A stretch of DNA of 8,304 nucleotides, from assembly GCA_946487985.1 (NCBI GenBank), contig CAMLUY010000040.1, positions 1 through 8,304 of the forward strand, written 5' to 3'. The stretch is from an uncultured Clostridia bacterium (lineage in GTDB: Bacteria; Bacillota; Clostridia; Christensenellales; UBA1242). The position numbers and the translations under genes are program-made. Shown piece by piece: positions 1 to 7,000 of the stretch. Each line of letters starts with the position of its first letter. Positions within the stretch are counted from its first letter, which is position 1. A model generated the notes under the pieces. That model did no database searches, had not been told where the DNA came from, and saw nothing but the letters and a program-made list of their open reading frames with translations.

Positions 1-465
1 GCCAATATTGACAATAAGGTTTGTCTTTGTCGAACTGACATTCTTGCCTACGCCAATAGCCGAGCAGATAGCAGAAGGTATCAGGACAACTTGTTTGAAG
101 CCTATGTCATAGAGAATGGCGCGGAAGGTGTCTTTGTCTTTTTCTGAAAGGCCGCAGTTCACCAAGACCAGAACTGAGTCCCACTTTTTTTTGAAGTCTA
201 GCTTTTGAAAGAAATATACGAGAAGTGCTTTCAAATATTCATAGTTTTTTATTTGCCCATTTGAGACAGGGCTGAACACCTCTACGCTGTCGCCTGTACG
301 GCCAAGCATTTTTTTTGCCTCTTTGCCAAGGCCTATTATCTGATAGCCTTGCGGGGTTGGCTCGGCTGCAACAAGGGTGGGCTCGCAGAGGGCAAAGCCT
401 TCATCGCGAACATAGATTTTGGTGTAGGACCCACCTATTTCAATCGCATATTTGTATTTATTCAT
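1..465 (-). CDS. MreB-like actin-fold protein (N-terminal 155 residues; runs off left edge)
   Basis: This is the N-terminal part of a protein of the MreB/Mbl family, actin-like ATPases that form membrane-bound filaments guiding wall synthesis. Seen: IEIGGSYTKIYV at residues 8-19 matches the phosphate-1 loop. CEPTLVAAE (27-35), GKEAKKMLGRT (47-57) and SPVSNGQIKNYEYLKALLVYF (from 65) follow the MreB order. IPSAICSAIGVG (129-140) sits where MreB has IEEPMAAAIGAG, and LIVNIG at the edge sits where MreB has VVDIGGGT. The phosphate-1 Asp is therefore Glu, the EEP pair is PS, and the phosphate-2 Asp is Asn. It is probably a divergent paralogue rather than the housekeeping MreB, with ATP hydrolysis doubtful (inference). 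The start is ATG at 465, with GAGGAGGGG just upstream and only 12 bases after the stop of the Ppx-like gene, so it is the third gene of that operon. The family call is fairly sure; the function is not. Confidence 0.82.
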   Translation of the reverse strand, partial: MNKYKYAIEIGGSYTKIYVRDEGFALCEPTLVAAEPTPQGYQIIGLGKEAKKMLGRTGDSVEVFSPVSNGQIKNYEYLKALLVYFFQKLDFKKKWDSVLVLVNCGLSEKDKDTFRAILYDIGFKQVVLIPSAICSAIGVGKNVSSTKTNLIVNIG

Positions 466-477
466 TGCCCCTCCTCA

Positions 478-1959
478 CTAGATGATTTGCAAGCTTTTTT
501 TGTAGACCTTTTTGTAATCCTGAGCAACTTTCATGCCCTCGATGATCTCGAAAGTGGCGTCGCCTTCAACAACTGTTTTCATTATGATTGAGTCGCCCAA
601 AATATCGCATACGATGTCTTGAATGAGGTTTTTGTGTGATGCGTTGAGCGCAACTGCCAGTTTGACAATTATGCCAAGCTTGCGAACTGCGTCAAGGTCT
701 TCTTCTGTGAGTATGCTTTTGTATTTAATCCACTCATTCAGTGAGAAATCATCGAGGTTTTGGCAAAGGCAGATGAACCCTGCAAGCAGAAGCTCACGAT
801 GAGTGACGCCAGCAAGCTCTGAGTATACAATTTTGTCAAAGCCAAACTTTGAGTAGTTTTCGCTGTTGATGCAGCGCCCACTGTCATACATGAACGAAGC
901 GATGCGCAATGGTTTGACATAGTATCTTGGCAGTTTGTGCATTACTTTCAACTGTTTGAAAAGAATAGATGCCATGCTGTAAACGTTTTGATTTATCGAA
1001 AATTCATCGTTATTAAATTCGTAGTAGTTGTCAAGTGAATTTGAAAGCAGGTCGTTGAATTTCTCTTGTGTTGCGTTCAAGACATTGACTTGCAAAAGTC
1101 CTGAGCGAAGGTTCGCTGTTGAAATGGTGATCTCTTTGATGCCAGTCAATTCGAAAATAGCCTTTATAAGAGCTGCGCCAACAAGAATTTTGTCAGCGTC
1201 TTCAAAGTCGATTCCCTTGATTTTTTTGATTTTTTCAAGTTCAAGGCCGCTAATAAAATCATATGTCTTGTTCGCGGTTTCAGCTGAAAGCTGATAGTTG
1301 TTGTCAACGTCAAGCGGATACCTTTCTATTTTTTTAGCTATTCTGCCAATTGCAATGAAAGTGTCGCCAGTGCCAACAACCTTGCAGTCTTCGTCGATGT
1401 CGTTTGCTACACCGCCCACCACTGTCTTTTTGAGCTTTGCAAGAATGTCATCATATGACGTGCCATCATCAGCAATATTGAATGTGCCGTATGGAATGAC
1501 CAAACTGCCAAGAATTGCACGTCTGTTGTATTTGACAAGATATGATGAATATGCGCCAATATGAACAAAAACACCTTTTGCGCTGTCAATGCTGTTGATT
1601 ACTGAATTGAAAAGCGTTTTAATGTAATCTTCATCGCTGAGAATGACGAAATTCAGGCCAGTGTTGTTGTAGATTTCATCAAGAAAGCCCCTATAATTTC
1701 TGGCGCGCAATATCACATTGGTTGAAACCGCAATAATCTTGCTGACGCTGTAATTTTCAATCATTTTGCGATAAATTTTGGTTATTTCAAGCATTTCATT
1801 TTTCAAGTTTGGATTTATCAGCTCGTCACGGTCAAGGTTTTTTCCCAGCTCAAAATTTTCTGTTTTTGACAAAGCTATCATGCTTTTGCCGTTGCTGATT
1901 TTGTATATTGTCAACTTCAATGCTTTTTCATTGAGCTCAATTATTGCTATCTTTTCCAT
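478..1959 (-). CDS. Ppx/GppA-family protein with degenerate active sites (493 aa)
   Basis: This protein has the full length and domain order of exopolyphosphatase/guanosine pentaphosphatase (Ppx/GppA): an actin-like N-terminal half and an HD-type C-terminal half. Seen: AVSTNVILRARN followed by GFLDEI..NTGLNFVIL matches the family's ATSA-R-A..N..F and TG....ISG stretches. VTHRELLLAG (385-394) matches the GFSHRE motif, and KLAVALNASHKN matches the R.A.ALD.SH stretch near the C terminus. The key sites are eroded. The phosphate-1 loop IDIGSNS reads IELNEKA (7-13), DIGGGS reads HIGAYS (133-138), the HD pair reads YD (358-359), and the following HH.HS cluster is missing. It is probably a regulatory or structural relative without phosphatase activity (inference). 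ATG at 1959 is chosen because GAGGTG at 1963-1968 is its ribosome site; a GTG at 1965 lies inside that site. The start overlaps the ferredoxin gene by 23 bases, suggesting coupled translation. Confidence 0.85.
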   Translation of the reverse strand: MEKIAIIELNEKALKLTIYKISNGKSMIALSKTENFELGKNLDRDELINPNLKNEMLEITKIYRKMIENYSVSKIIAVSTNVILRARNYRGFLDEIYNNTGLNFVILSDEDYIKTLFNSVINSIDSAKGVFVHIGAYSSYLVKYNRRAILGSLVIPYGTFNIADDGTSYDDILAKLKKTVVGGVANDIDEDCKVVGTGDTFIAIGRIAKKIERYPLDVDNNYQLSAETANKTYDFISGLELEKIKKIKGIDFEDADKILVGAALIKAIFELTGIKEITISTANLRSGLLQVNVLNATQEKFNDLLSNSLDNYYEFNNDEFSINQNVYSMASILFKQLKVMHKLPRYYVKPLRIASFMYDSGRCINSENYSKFGFDKIVYSELAGVTHRELLLAGFICLCQNLDDFSLNEWIKYKSILTEEDLDAVRKLGIIVKLAVALNASHKNLIQDIVCDILGDSIIMKTVVEGDATFEIIEGMKVAQDYKKVYKKSLQII

Positions 1960-2134
1960 TGTCACCTCGGCTTAAATCTATTGCTTCAACTGGGCAGCTT
2001 GCTTGGCATGCGCCGCACCTGATGCATTTTTTTCTGTCAATCACTGCCTTGCCGTCAGTGTCAAAACTTATTGCGCCAACTGGGCAGATTGCAACGCATG
2101 TGCCGCAGCTGATACATTTGCTTTTGTCTATCAT
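1937..2134 (-). CDS. Small 2[4Fe-4S] ferredoxin (65 aa)
   Basis: This is a bacterial-type ferredoxin, a small soluble electron carrier. Two complete CxxCxxCxxxCP motifs are visible, with cysteines at 7, 10, 13, 17 and at 37, 40, 43, 47, each set followed by the usual Pro and a VGAI/VEAI turn. These ligate two [4Fe-4S] clusters. The length is normal for the family, with a short polar tail of about 12 residues (RGDNGKDSNN) beyond the fold. The start ATG at 2134 has a perfect GGAGG six bases upstream (2141-2145). It is the first gene of a three-gene operon with the Ppx-like and MreB-like genes and overlaps the former by 23 bases. No oxidoreductase partner is visible here, so its redox partner is unknown. 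The overlap region encodes its polar tail, so the tail may be shaped by the overlap rather than by function. Confidence 0.95.
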   Translation of the reverse strand: MIDKSKCISCGTCVAICPVGAISFDTDGKAVIDRKKCIRCGACQASCPVEAIDLSRGDNGKDSNN

Positions 2135-2155
2135 GAATGTCCTCCATCTTATGGT

Positions 2156-2184
2156 ATTTTAGCATATTTTATCAATAAAGTAAA
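2156..2184 (-). promoter_or_regulatory. Sigma-A-type promoter of the ferredoxin/Ppx-like/MreB-like operon
   Basis: Read on the minus strand: TTTACT (2184-2179), a 17-base spacer, then TAAAAT (2161-2156), preceded by TGC so that it also has an extended -10 (TGnTAAAAT). Transcription would begin near 2149, giving a short leader that contains the GGAGG of the ferredoxin gene. Confidence 0.75.
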
Positions 2185-2212
2185 CATTTTTATTGCAAAA
2201 CTTGGCTTAAAG

Positions 2213-2229
2213 TTTGTCATAACGACAAA
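2213..2229. repeat. Perfect 6-base inverted repeat TTTGTC-ATAAC-GACAAA
   Basis: TTTGTC (2213-2218) and GACAAA (2224-2229) are exact reverse complements around a five-base centre. It directly abuts the GC-rich hairpin after mscL and lies about 30 bases upstream of the -35 of the ferredoxin operon. It could be part of the terminator structure or a protein-binding site; the sequence does not decide. Confidence 0.4.
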
Positions 2230-2246
2230 GCCCCCGTGATGGGAGC
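2230..2246 (-). terminator. Possible terminator hairpin after mscL
   Basis: Just after the mscL stop, the minus strand reads GCTCCC, a five-base loop ATCAC, then GGGGGC; one G.T pair is included. A further G.T and A.T pair can extend the stem on each side. The T tract after it is short (TTTGTCGTTAT), so this may be a weak terminator. It lies upstream of the ferredoxin promoter, which fits a boundary between transcription units. Confidence 0.5.
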
Positions 2247-2251
2247 CTGTT

Positions 2252-2896
2252 TTAGTTTTGATTTTCTGCTTTTTCAGATGTTGTTTGCTGGATTTGCACG
2301 CTTGCGTCTTGCTTATTTGCAAGAAGGTCTCTGATTTCTTTGAGCAGGCCCTCTGTTGAATTTTTGTATTTTTCCTCCTCTTCGGCCTTCTTTTTCAATT
2401 CTTCATCAGCCTTTGCCTTTTCTGCGGCTGCTTCTTTTTCAGCAAGATAGTCCTTGATTGCCTGTTTGTTTTTGAGCGACACTCCCTTTTCTTTCAAGAT
2501 TTTTCTGTCCTCTTTGGTAAGTTTTGGCTTGACAGCAGAACGGGCTTCTTTGAAAAGCTCGCTGCTTTTCATTGCAACTTTAAGGATTATGAAAAGGGTA
2601 AACGCGATAATCAAAAAGTTGATTATTGCTGTAATAAATGCGCCCCAATCGATGTAAATACTGTTTGCAAGGTCTATTGTTCCATCAGCAGCATAGACTT
2701 TTTTGAGGAATGTGAAAGCTGATGACAGCCCTGCACCGCCAAGCGAAAGCAAATAGTTGATAAATGGCATGATGATTTTGTTTGTCAGTGCTGTAACGAT
2801 TGCAGAAAAAGCTGTACCAACGATTACACCAATGGCCATATCTATGATATTGCCGCGGCTGATAAATTTTTTAAAATCCTGAAAAAACTTCTTCAT
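2252..2896 (-). CDS. mscL: Large-conductance mechanosensitive channel MscL (214 aa, long C-terminal insertion)
   Basis: MscL is a homopentameric membrane channel that opens under membrane tension and releases solutes on osmotic downshock. Seen: FKKFISRGNIIDMAIGVIVG (residues 8-27) is the amphipathic N-terminal helix plus the start of TM1 (about 16-45), with the family's RGN..D.A.GV.. signature. TM2 is about 84-109. LLKEIRDLLANK (184-195) is the C-terminal bundle helix. Usual family members are about 130-150 residues. The extra length lies between TM2 and the bundle helix (about 115-182): a Lys-rich part (KPKLTKEDRKILKEKGVSLK) followed by an Ala/Glu/Lys-rich predicted helix, plus a polar tail of about 19 residues. 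The start ATG at 2896 has AAAGGTG upstream. It has its own promoter at 2918-2946 and probably forms a single-gene unit. Confidence 0.95.
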   Translation of the reverse strand: MKKFFQDFKKFISRGNIIDMAIGVIVGTAFSAIVTALTNKIIMPFINYLLSLGGAGLSSAFTFLKKVYAADGTIDLANSIYIDWGAFITAIINFLIIAFTLFIILKVAMKSSELFKEARSAVKPKLTKEDRKILKEKGVSLKNKQAIKDYLAEKEAAAEKAKADEELKKKAEEEEKYKNSTEGLLKEIRDLLANKQDASVQIQQTTSEKAENQN

Positions 2897-2917
2897 ATGT
2901 TCACCTTTGATGTTTTT

Positions 2918-2946
2918 ATTATAGCCTGAAATTCGGCGAAAATCAA
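2918..2946 (-). promoter_or_regulatory. Sigma-A-type promoter of mscL
   Basis: On the minus strand: TTGATT (2946-2941), exactly 17 bases, then a consensus TATAAT (2923-2918). Transcription would start near 2911, about 15 bases before the ATG, leaving just enough room for the AAAGGTG ribosome site. Confidence 0.8.
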
Positions 2947-2974
2947 TCTTTTTGCCTATATTTTGGATTAAAAA

Positions 2975-3002
2975 AATATTTTTTCATAAACAAAAAAATA
3001 TT
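2975..3002 (-). terminator. AT-only hairpin after the split TauE/SafE pair
   Basis: AATATTTTTT (2975-2984) and AAAAAATATT (2993-3002) form a perfect 10-base stem around an 8-base loop. On the minus strand it starts five bases past the TauE-like stop and is followed by a run of T (complement of 2970-2974), the layout of an intrinsic terminator. The stem has no G or C, so it would be weak; it may instead be bent AT-rich spacer DNA. Confidence 0.4.
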
Positions 3003-3006
3003 CTTT

Positions 3007-3399
3007 TTAATCTTTATTTTGTTTTTTCTTGCGAAAAACTTTAACAGCTTCAATAAGCGCCAAACCGCACAAGAAATAGCCAAAAACCACTCGCAAAAGT
3101 CCGCTTGGCAGAACTCCTGCCAAAAGAGCCCCGCCGCATGAAAAGACAACGCCGCTTGCAATGATATAGAAAAGACCTTTGGTGACAATAAAGCCATTTT
3201 TGTAATGGATAATCAGTGAAAAGAGCGCCATAACAAGAAAGGATACAAGGTTGATTCCCTGGCAAAGTTTTTGGTCTAAGCCTAGAAAGATTGACAAAAG
3301 AGGTATGAGCAGCGTTCCGCCACCCATGCCAAGGCCACCAAATATGCCTGCAATAAAGCCAAAAAGAAGGTATAAAAATATCAACAACTCGGTGCTCAT
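3007..3399 (-). CDS. TauE/SafE (TSUP) half-transporter, second subunit (130 aa)
   Basis: This is a small integral membrane protein matching one repeat of the TauE/SafE (TSUP) family, which exports sulfite or organosulfur anions. Seen: the family's Gly-rich signature GFIAGIFGGLGMGGGTLLIP (14-33), then three further hydrophobic segments (about 47-64, 74-95, 98-118) and a Lys-rich C terminus, KVFRKKKQNKD. Normal TSUP proteins are about 240-270 residues with two such repeats; this has one. Its ATG (3399-3397) overlaps the TGA of the preceding TSUP half in an ATGA junction, a classic sign of translational coupling and fixed stoichiometry. A heterodimer with that protein is the likely functional unit (inference). 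The substrate cannot be told: no sulfur-metabolism gene is nearby. Confidence 0.88.
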   Translation of the reverse strand: MSTELLIFLYLLFGFIAGIFGGLGMGGGTLLIPLLSIFLGLDQKLCQGINLVSFLVMALFSLIIHYKNGFIVTKGLFYIIASGVVFSCGGALLAGVLPSGLLRVVFGYFLCGLALIEAVKVFRKKKQNKD

Positions 3400-3926
3400 A
3401 GTATCAGTTTTATCCCTCCAATAAACATGATTATGGCAAAGATTAGTCGCAGTGCTTTGGGTGGCAGAAATTTAAGTGCGTATGCGCCTAATATTCCGCC
3501 TAGCACAACGCCCAAGCCGACTGTAAGAAGAGGCAACGAGCTTATCGCGCCATTAAAGACGTAAACTGCTGCCGAGATAAGGCTGAGTGGAAAAATCACT
3601 GCTATTGCTGTGGCGTGCGAGTGCTTTTCATCGAGAGAGAGGACTTTTTGAAGAATGGGTACGCAAATCATTCCCCCGCCGCCACCAAAGAAGCCGTTTA
3701 AAAAGCCGATTATTCCGCCGCTGAGAAGAAGCAGAATCTTTTGACCTTTGGTGAAAGTTTTGTCGGATTTTGGCTGATGCTTTTCTTTTTTGGCGACAGC
3801 GTCAAAGTTCGTCAAACTTTGCGCGGCTGCAAAGATGTTTTTGCCATTTTTGAAAATATTGTCTGCTGAAGTTGCACACTTTAAATTGTCAAACTTTTTT
3901 ACACTTGAAATTTGTTGTTTTGCCAT
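3396..3926 (-). CDS. TauE/SafE (TSUP) half-transporter, first subunit, with N-terminal extension (176 aa)
   Basis: This is the first gene of the split transporter pair. Residues 63-176 hold one TSUP repeat: GFLNGFFGGGGGMICVP (74-90), then hydrophobic segments at about 105-125, 130-151 and 157-176. The chain ends right at the membrane with no cytoplasmic tail. Residues 1-62 are a hydrophilic, Lys-rich extension unlike the usual family N terminus. The last bases overlap the start of the second half as ATGA. The start is less sure than elsewhere in the window: ATG at 3926 is the only in-frame ATG before the membrane part, yet it has no Shine-Dalgarno sequence (the upstream bases read CATAATAATTGC). 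Either the message is leaderless, initiation is unusual, or the true start is a weaker codon downstream and the extension is spurious. Confidence 0.83.
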   Translation of the reverse strand: MAKQQISSVKKFDNLKCATSADNIFKNGKNIFAAAQSLTNFDAVAKKEKHQPKSDKTFTKGQKILLLLSGGIIGFLNGFFGGGGGMICVPILQKVLSLDEKHSHATAIAVIFPLSLISAAVYVFNGAISSLPLLTVGLGVVLGGILGAYALKFLPPKALRLIFAIIMFIGGIKLIL

Positions 3927-3958
3927 GCAATTATTATGAATAAAAGTGTAAAAAATAT

Positions 3959-3987
3959 TTGATTAATATCAGTAAATGTTGTATACT
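3959..3987 (+). promoter_or_regulatory. Sigma-A-type promoter of the surface-protein gene
   Basis: TTGATT (3959-3964), a 17-base spacer, and TATACT (3982-3987). The predicted start near 3994 gives a leader of about 63 bases before the ATG at 4057. The -35 hexamer and spacer match the mscL promoter in this window (TTGATT-17), which supports the call. Confidence 0.75.
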
Positions 3988-3993
3988 ATTTTG

Positions 3994-4003
3994 GTAAATT
4001 TAC
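3994..4003. repeat. 10-base palindrome GTAAATTTAC at the predicted transcription start
   Basis: A perfect palindrome sits about six bases after the -10 of the surface-protein promoter, where a repressor could block initiation. It is short and AT-rich, so chance is possible. Confidence 0.3.
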
Positions 4004-4044
4004 AATCGTACTCTTGTGTGCAATGATGAGTGCGAAAAGCTATT

Positions 4045-4052
4045 AAAGGTGG
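4045..4052 (+). promoter_or_regulatory. Ribosome binding site deciding the start at 4057
   Basis: AAAGGTGG lies four bases before ATG 4057. An upstream in-frame GTG at 4030 has no such site and would add nine charged residues before the signal peptide, so ATG 4057 is preferred. Confidence 0.8.
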
Positions 4053-4056
4053 AACA

Positions 4057-7000
4057 ATGATAAAAAGCAAAAACAGGAACAAAAATCTTTTGAAATTGTG
4101 CGTGGCTTTCTTGTTTCCATTCACATTGTTTGGTGGCTTGGCTGCTGGAAATATGACAACTGATGCGGCAAGCACTACAACAAGCTATGTGAGGTCATGG
4201 GAAGAAAAAGTTACACTGACCAATTCATCGTTTACGGAAGGCGGGTCAACATATCTGTCTGGTAACTCTTTGAGTGGTTGGAATGCGATTGAAGAGCAAT
4301 CTCGTGCAACTGGTATGCTGATTGATGTAGGTACTGGAACCAATACCGAAACGAGCGGCGCAAACTCAACGTTCAGCAAAAATCAAGACATATACATGCT
4401 GCAAAACAATCCTGGCACTAAAAACAATAGTGACAGCAGAATCATGATGATCAATTCAAAGACAAATCAAAGCAGCAGCGGTGTTCTGGCTCAAAAGGGA
4501 TATCGTTCAAGCAGTGTCACTCTTGAAGCAAACTCGTATTACAGATTTTCAGTCGCCGTAAAAACCGACACAAATGGTGACGACAATGTAAGCGCATCTG
4601 TGTATGTTTCAGGACTGAAAGACCTTGATGGAAATGAGCTGTCAATCGGATATGAAAACTTGTCAAACAGTGTATGGAAAACGTATTATATTTTCATTGC
4701 AACCGGCGATGAGTCGCAGACAGTCACTATTGATTTGTACCTTGGCTCTGCTCATGGTGGTGTGAGCTCAGGCGCTGTATTCTTTGATGAATGCTATATT
4801 GACAGATATTCACAAAACGCCTTTATGGATTTGTGCCGCGATTTGGGATATGTTGGCAATGACACATATGAAGATTACAACAGCAACACATGCTTTTTGG
4901 TCAATGGGCTTCAAGACAATGAAAATGTAATTGATACATCTGAATACAACTTTGATTTTGAAGACAAAATTGAAGGCGACACAAATACGCTTGGCGACAA
5001 GTGGACTGCAAAGACGCAAAAGGGGCATGCGATTATTGCCGATATTCGCAACATGCAGCCGAGCGATTTTACAGACTATATCACAAATGGACTGTACAAC
5101 TATGTCGGAGATGACCTGACCGATGGCAACAATAACGCGCTCATACTTTTCACTGACGAAGAAGGCGGCTTTGTTCAGGCAAACTCTTCGGATTTTGAAA
5201 TAGAGGCGCACAAGGTTTACAAATTTTCTGTAAACATGAAAGTGTCAGCATTGACATCTGGGTCATTCTATGTGCAGGTAAGCGAAAATGGCAATATCTA
5301 TGACATGTATCCTGCCCTTCTGAGTGATGATGAGGAGTCAAATGTCTACTATGAGCTGCAAAGCGGGAAAAGCAGCGGTTACAGCAGTAATGTTGAGAAT
5401 AGTTTTACAAACAGCTATCAAACCATTGACTTCTTTGTAAAAGGACATCAACTTTACGACACATCGATCAATTTGCAATTTTTGCTTGGTGACAGTACAA
5501 CGAACGCTAATGGCTGTGTGATTGTTGACAATATTAAAGTGGAATACGCTACAAACGAAGACTTTACGGCGGCATCAAACAAGCTTGAACTTGCATCATT
5601 CAGCAGTACACCTGAGGATAACTCGCAGATTACAAACGCATATTTCAATGCTACACAGATTGATGGGCTTGAATACCCTATCAAAGCTGACGGCTGGACA
5701 AGCGAAATTGAAAACGAAAAATATAACCAAACTGGCGTTGTGTACCTTTACGACTCTGAGCAGTTTTTGAGAGATTACAACAGCAAATATGACTGGGCAG
5801 GTATTTATCCTGGAATGCCAAACAACAGCACAGGTGTTAGTCTGCCAAACAATGTATACTTGATGTACAATTCGAAAAACAGCTATCAATCAATCACATC
5901 GTCAAGCTATGCATTGTCGAACAACTCTTATTATAAATTGTCATTTGATTACAAAAATCAGCCAGGACTTGGCAATGTAAACCCGTCAGCAATTACGGTG
6001 GAAATCATTGACGAGAATGGAATTACACTTTACTCTCGTGAAGGCTTGACAAGTACCGAATGGAACAGCTGCGAAATATATTTCCATACAGCAGAAACAG
6101 TGTCTCACAACATTCAGATCAAGGTATCGCTTGGTAAAGAAGAAAGTCCTGTGGGCGGACAAGTTTATCTTGACAATTTCCTGATTGAGAATTTCACCGA
6201 AGAAGAAAACGCTGCCGACATCTTTGATTCTGCTAGCGCACGTGAAAAAGCTGATTTGACAGACTTTTATTTGCATCTGTCAGAAAACGATGAAATAGGA
6301 AATACAATTGTTGACTCACCTGCCTATACTGTAAATATTGATGAGGTTTATGACAAAGGCTCTTCTGACAGCACAGTCGCTGCAATAGGCGGAATTATCA
6401 GCGGCAGCAATAACCCATACGGCGAAGAGTTTAAACTTGATGACAATAACTTCCTCGCACTGCAAACGTTGAGCGCTGCAAAAGCGACAATATCAAGTAA
6501 ATTCACTTTGACGCTTGAAGCTGACAAGTACTACTGTCTCACCTTTGACCTCGGCACAATGTTTGCTGAAAATGCCGAGAACGCAAAGACTGACGAGCAC
6601 GATTGCAAATATGGCGTAACCGTTACCATTGATGGATATGAAAGCGTAACACAGCTGGTTACAGCAAGGCAGTTGCAAAACTATTCAATTTACATTGACA
6701 GCAATGCAGCGTCAACACCAAAAATATCTTTCACAATCGTGTCAGATTGTCACGATACTCGCGGACTGATGCTTGTAAGCAATATCAACTTCACCGCTGT
6801 TGAAGAAATCGAATATACGAATGCCACCCTTTCTTCGCTGTATGGCGAAAGAGTATTTACAGCAGATGCAACTAAAACTGAAAGTGATGATGACACTACG
6901 ACAGATGACGATACAACAACTGATGACACAACAGACGACAATAATTCATGGTTGTTGATACCTTCAATCATAATGGCCATTGCCTTGATTGTTGCAATTA

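Noticed and set aside
1..465. Reading the left-edge protein as a CoA-dehydratase activator ATPase, prompted by the ferredoxin nearby
   Set aside because: The block order (CEPTLVAAE, GKEAKKMLGRT, SPVSNGQIKNYEYL) follows MreB, and the activator's cysteine and DIGSTTTK motifs are absent.
349..591. Plus-strand open frame of 80 codons
   Set aside because: It lies antisense to the MreB-like and Ppx-like genes, spans their junction, and has no recognisable motif.
1960..1965. GTG start for the Ppx-like protein
   Set aside because: The GTG is itself part of the GAGGTG ribosome site of the ATG at 1959.
4030..4056. Upstream GTG start for the surface protein
   Set aside because: It has no ribosome site and would put charged residues before the signal peptide, whereas ATG 4057 has AAAGGTGG four bases upstream.
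4810..5211. Minus-strand open frame of 133 codons inside the surface-protein gene
   Set aside because: It is antisense to a clearly coding frame, with Cys/Ile/Val-rich composition typical of such shadows and no promoter or ribosome site.
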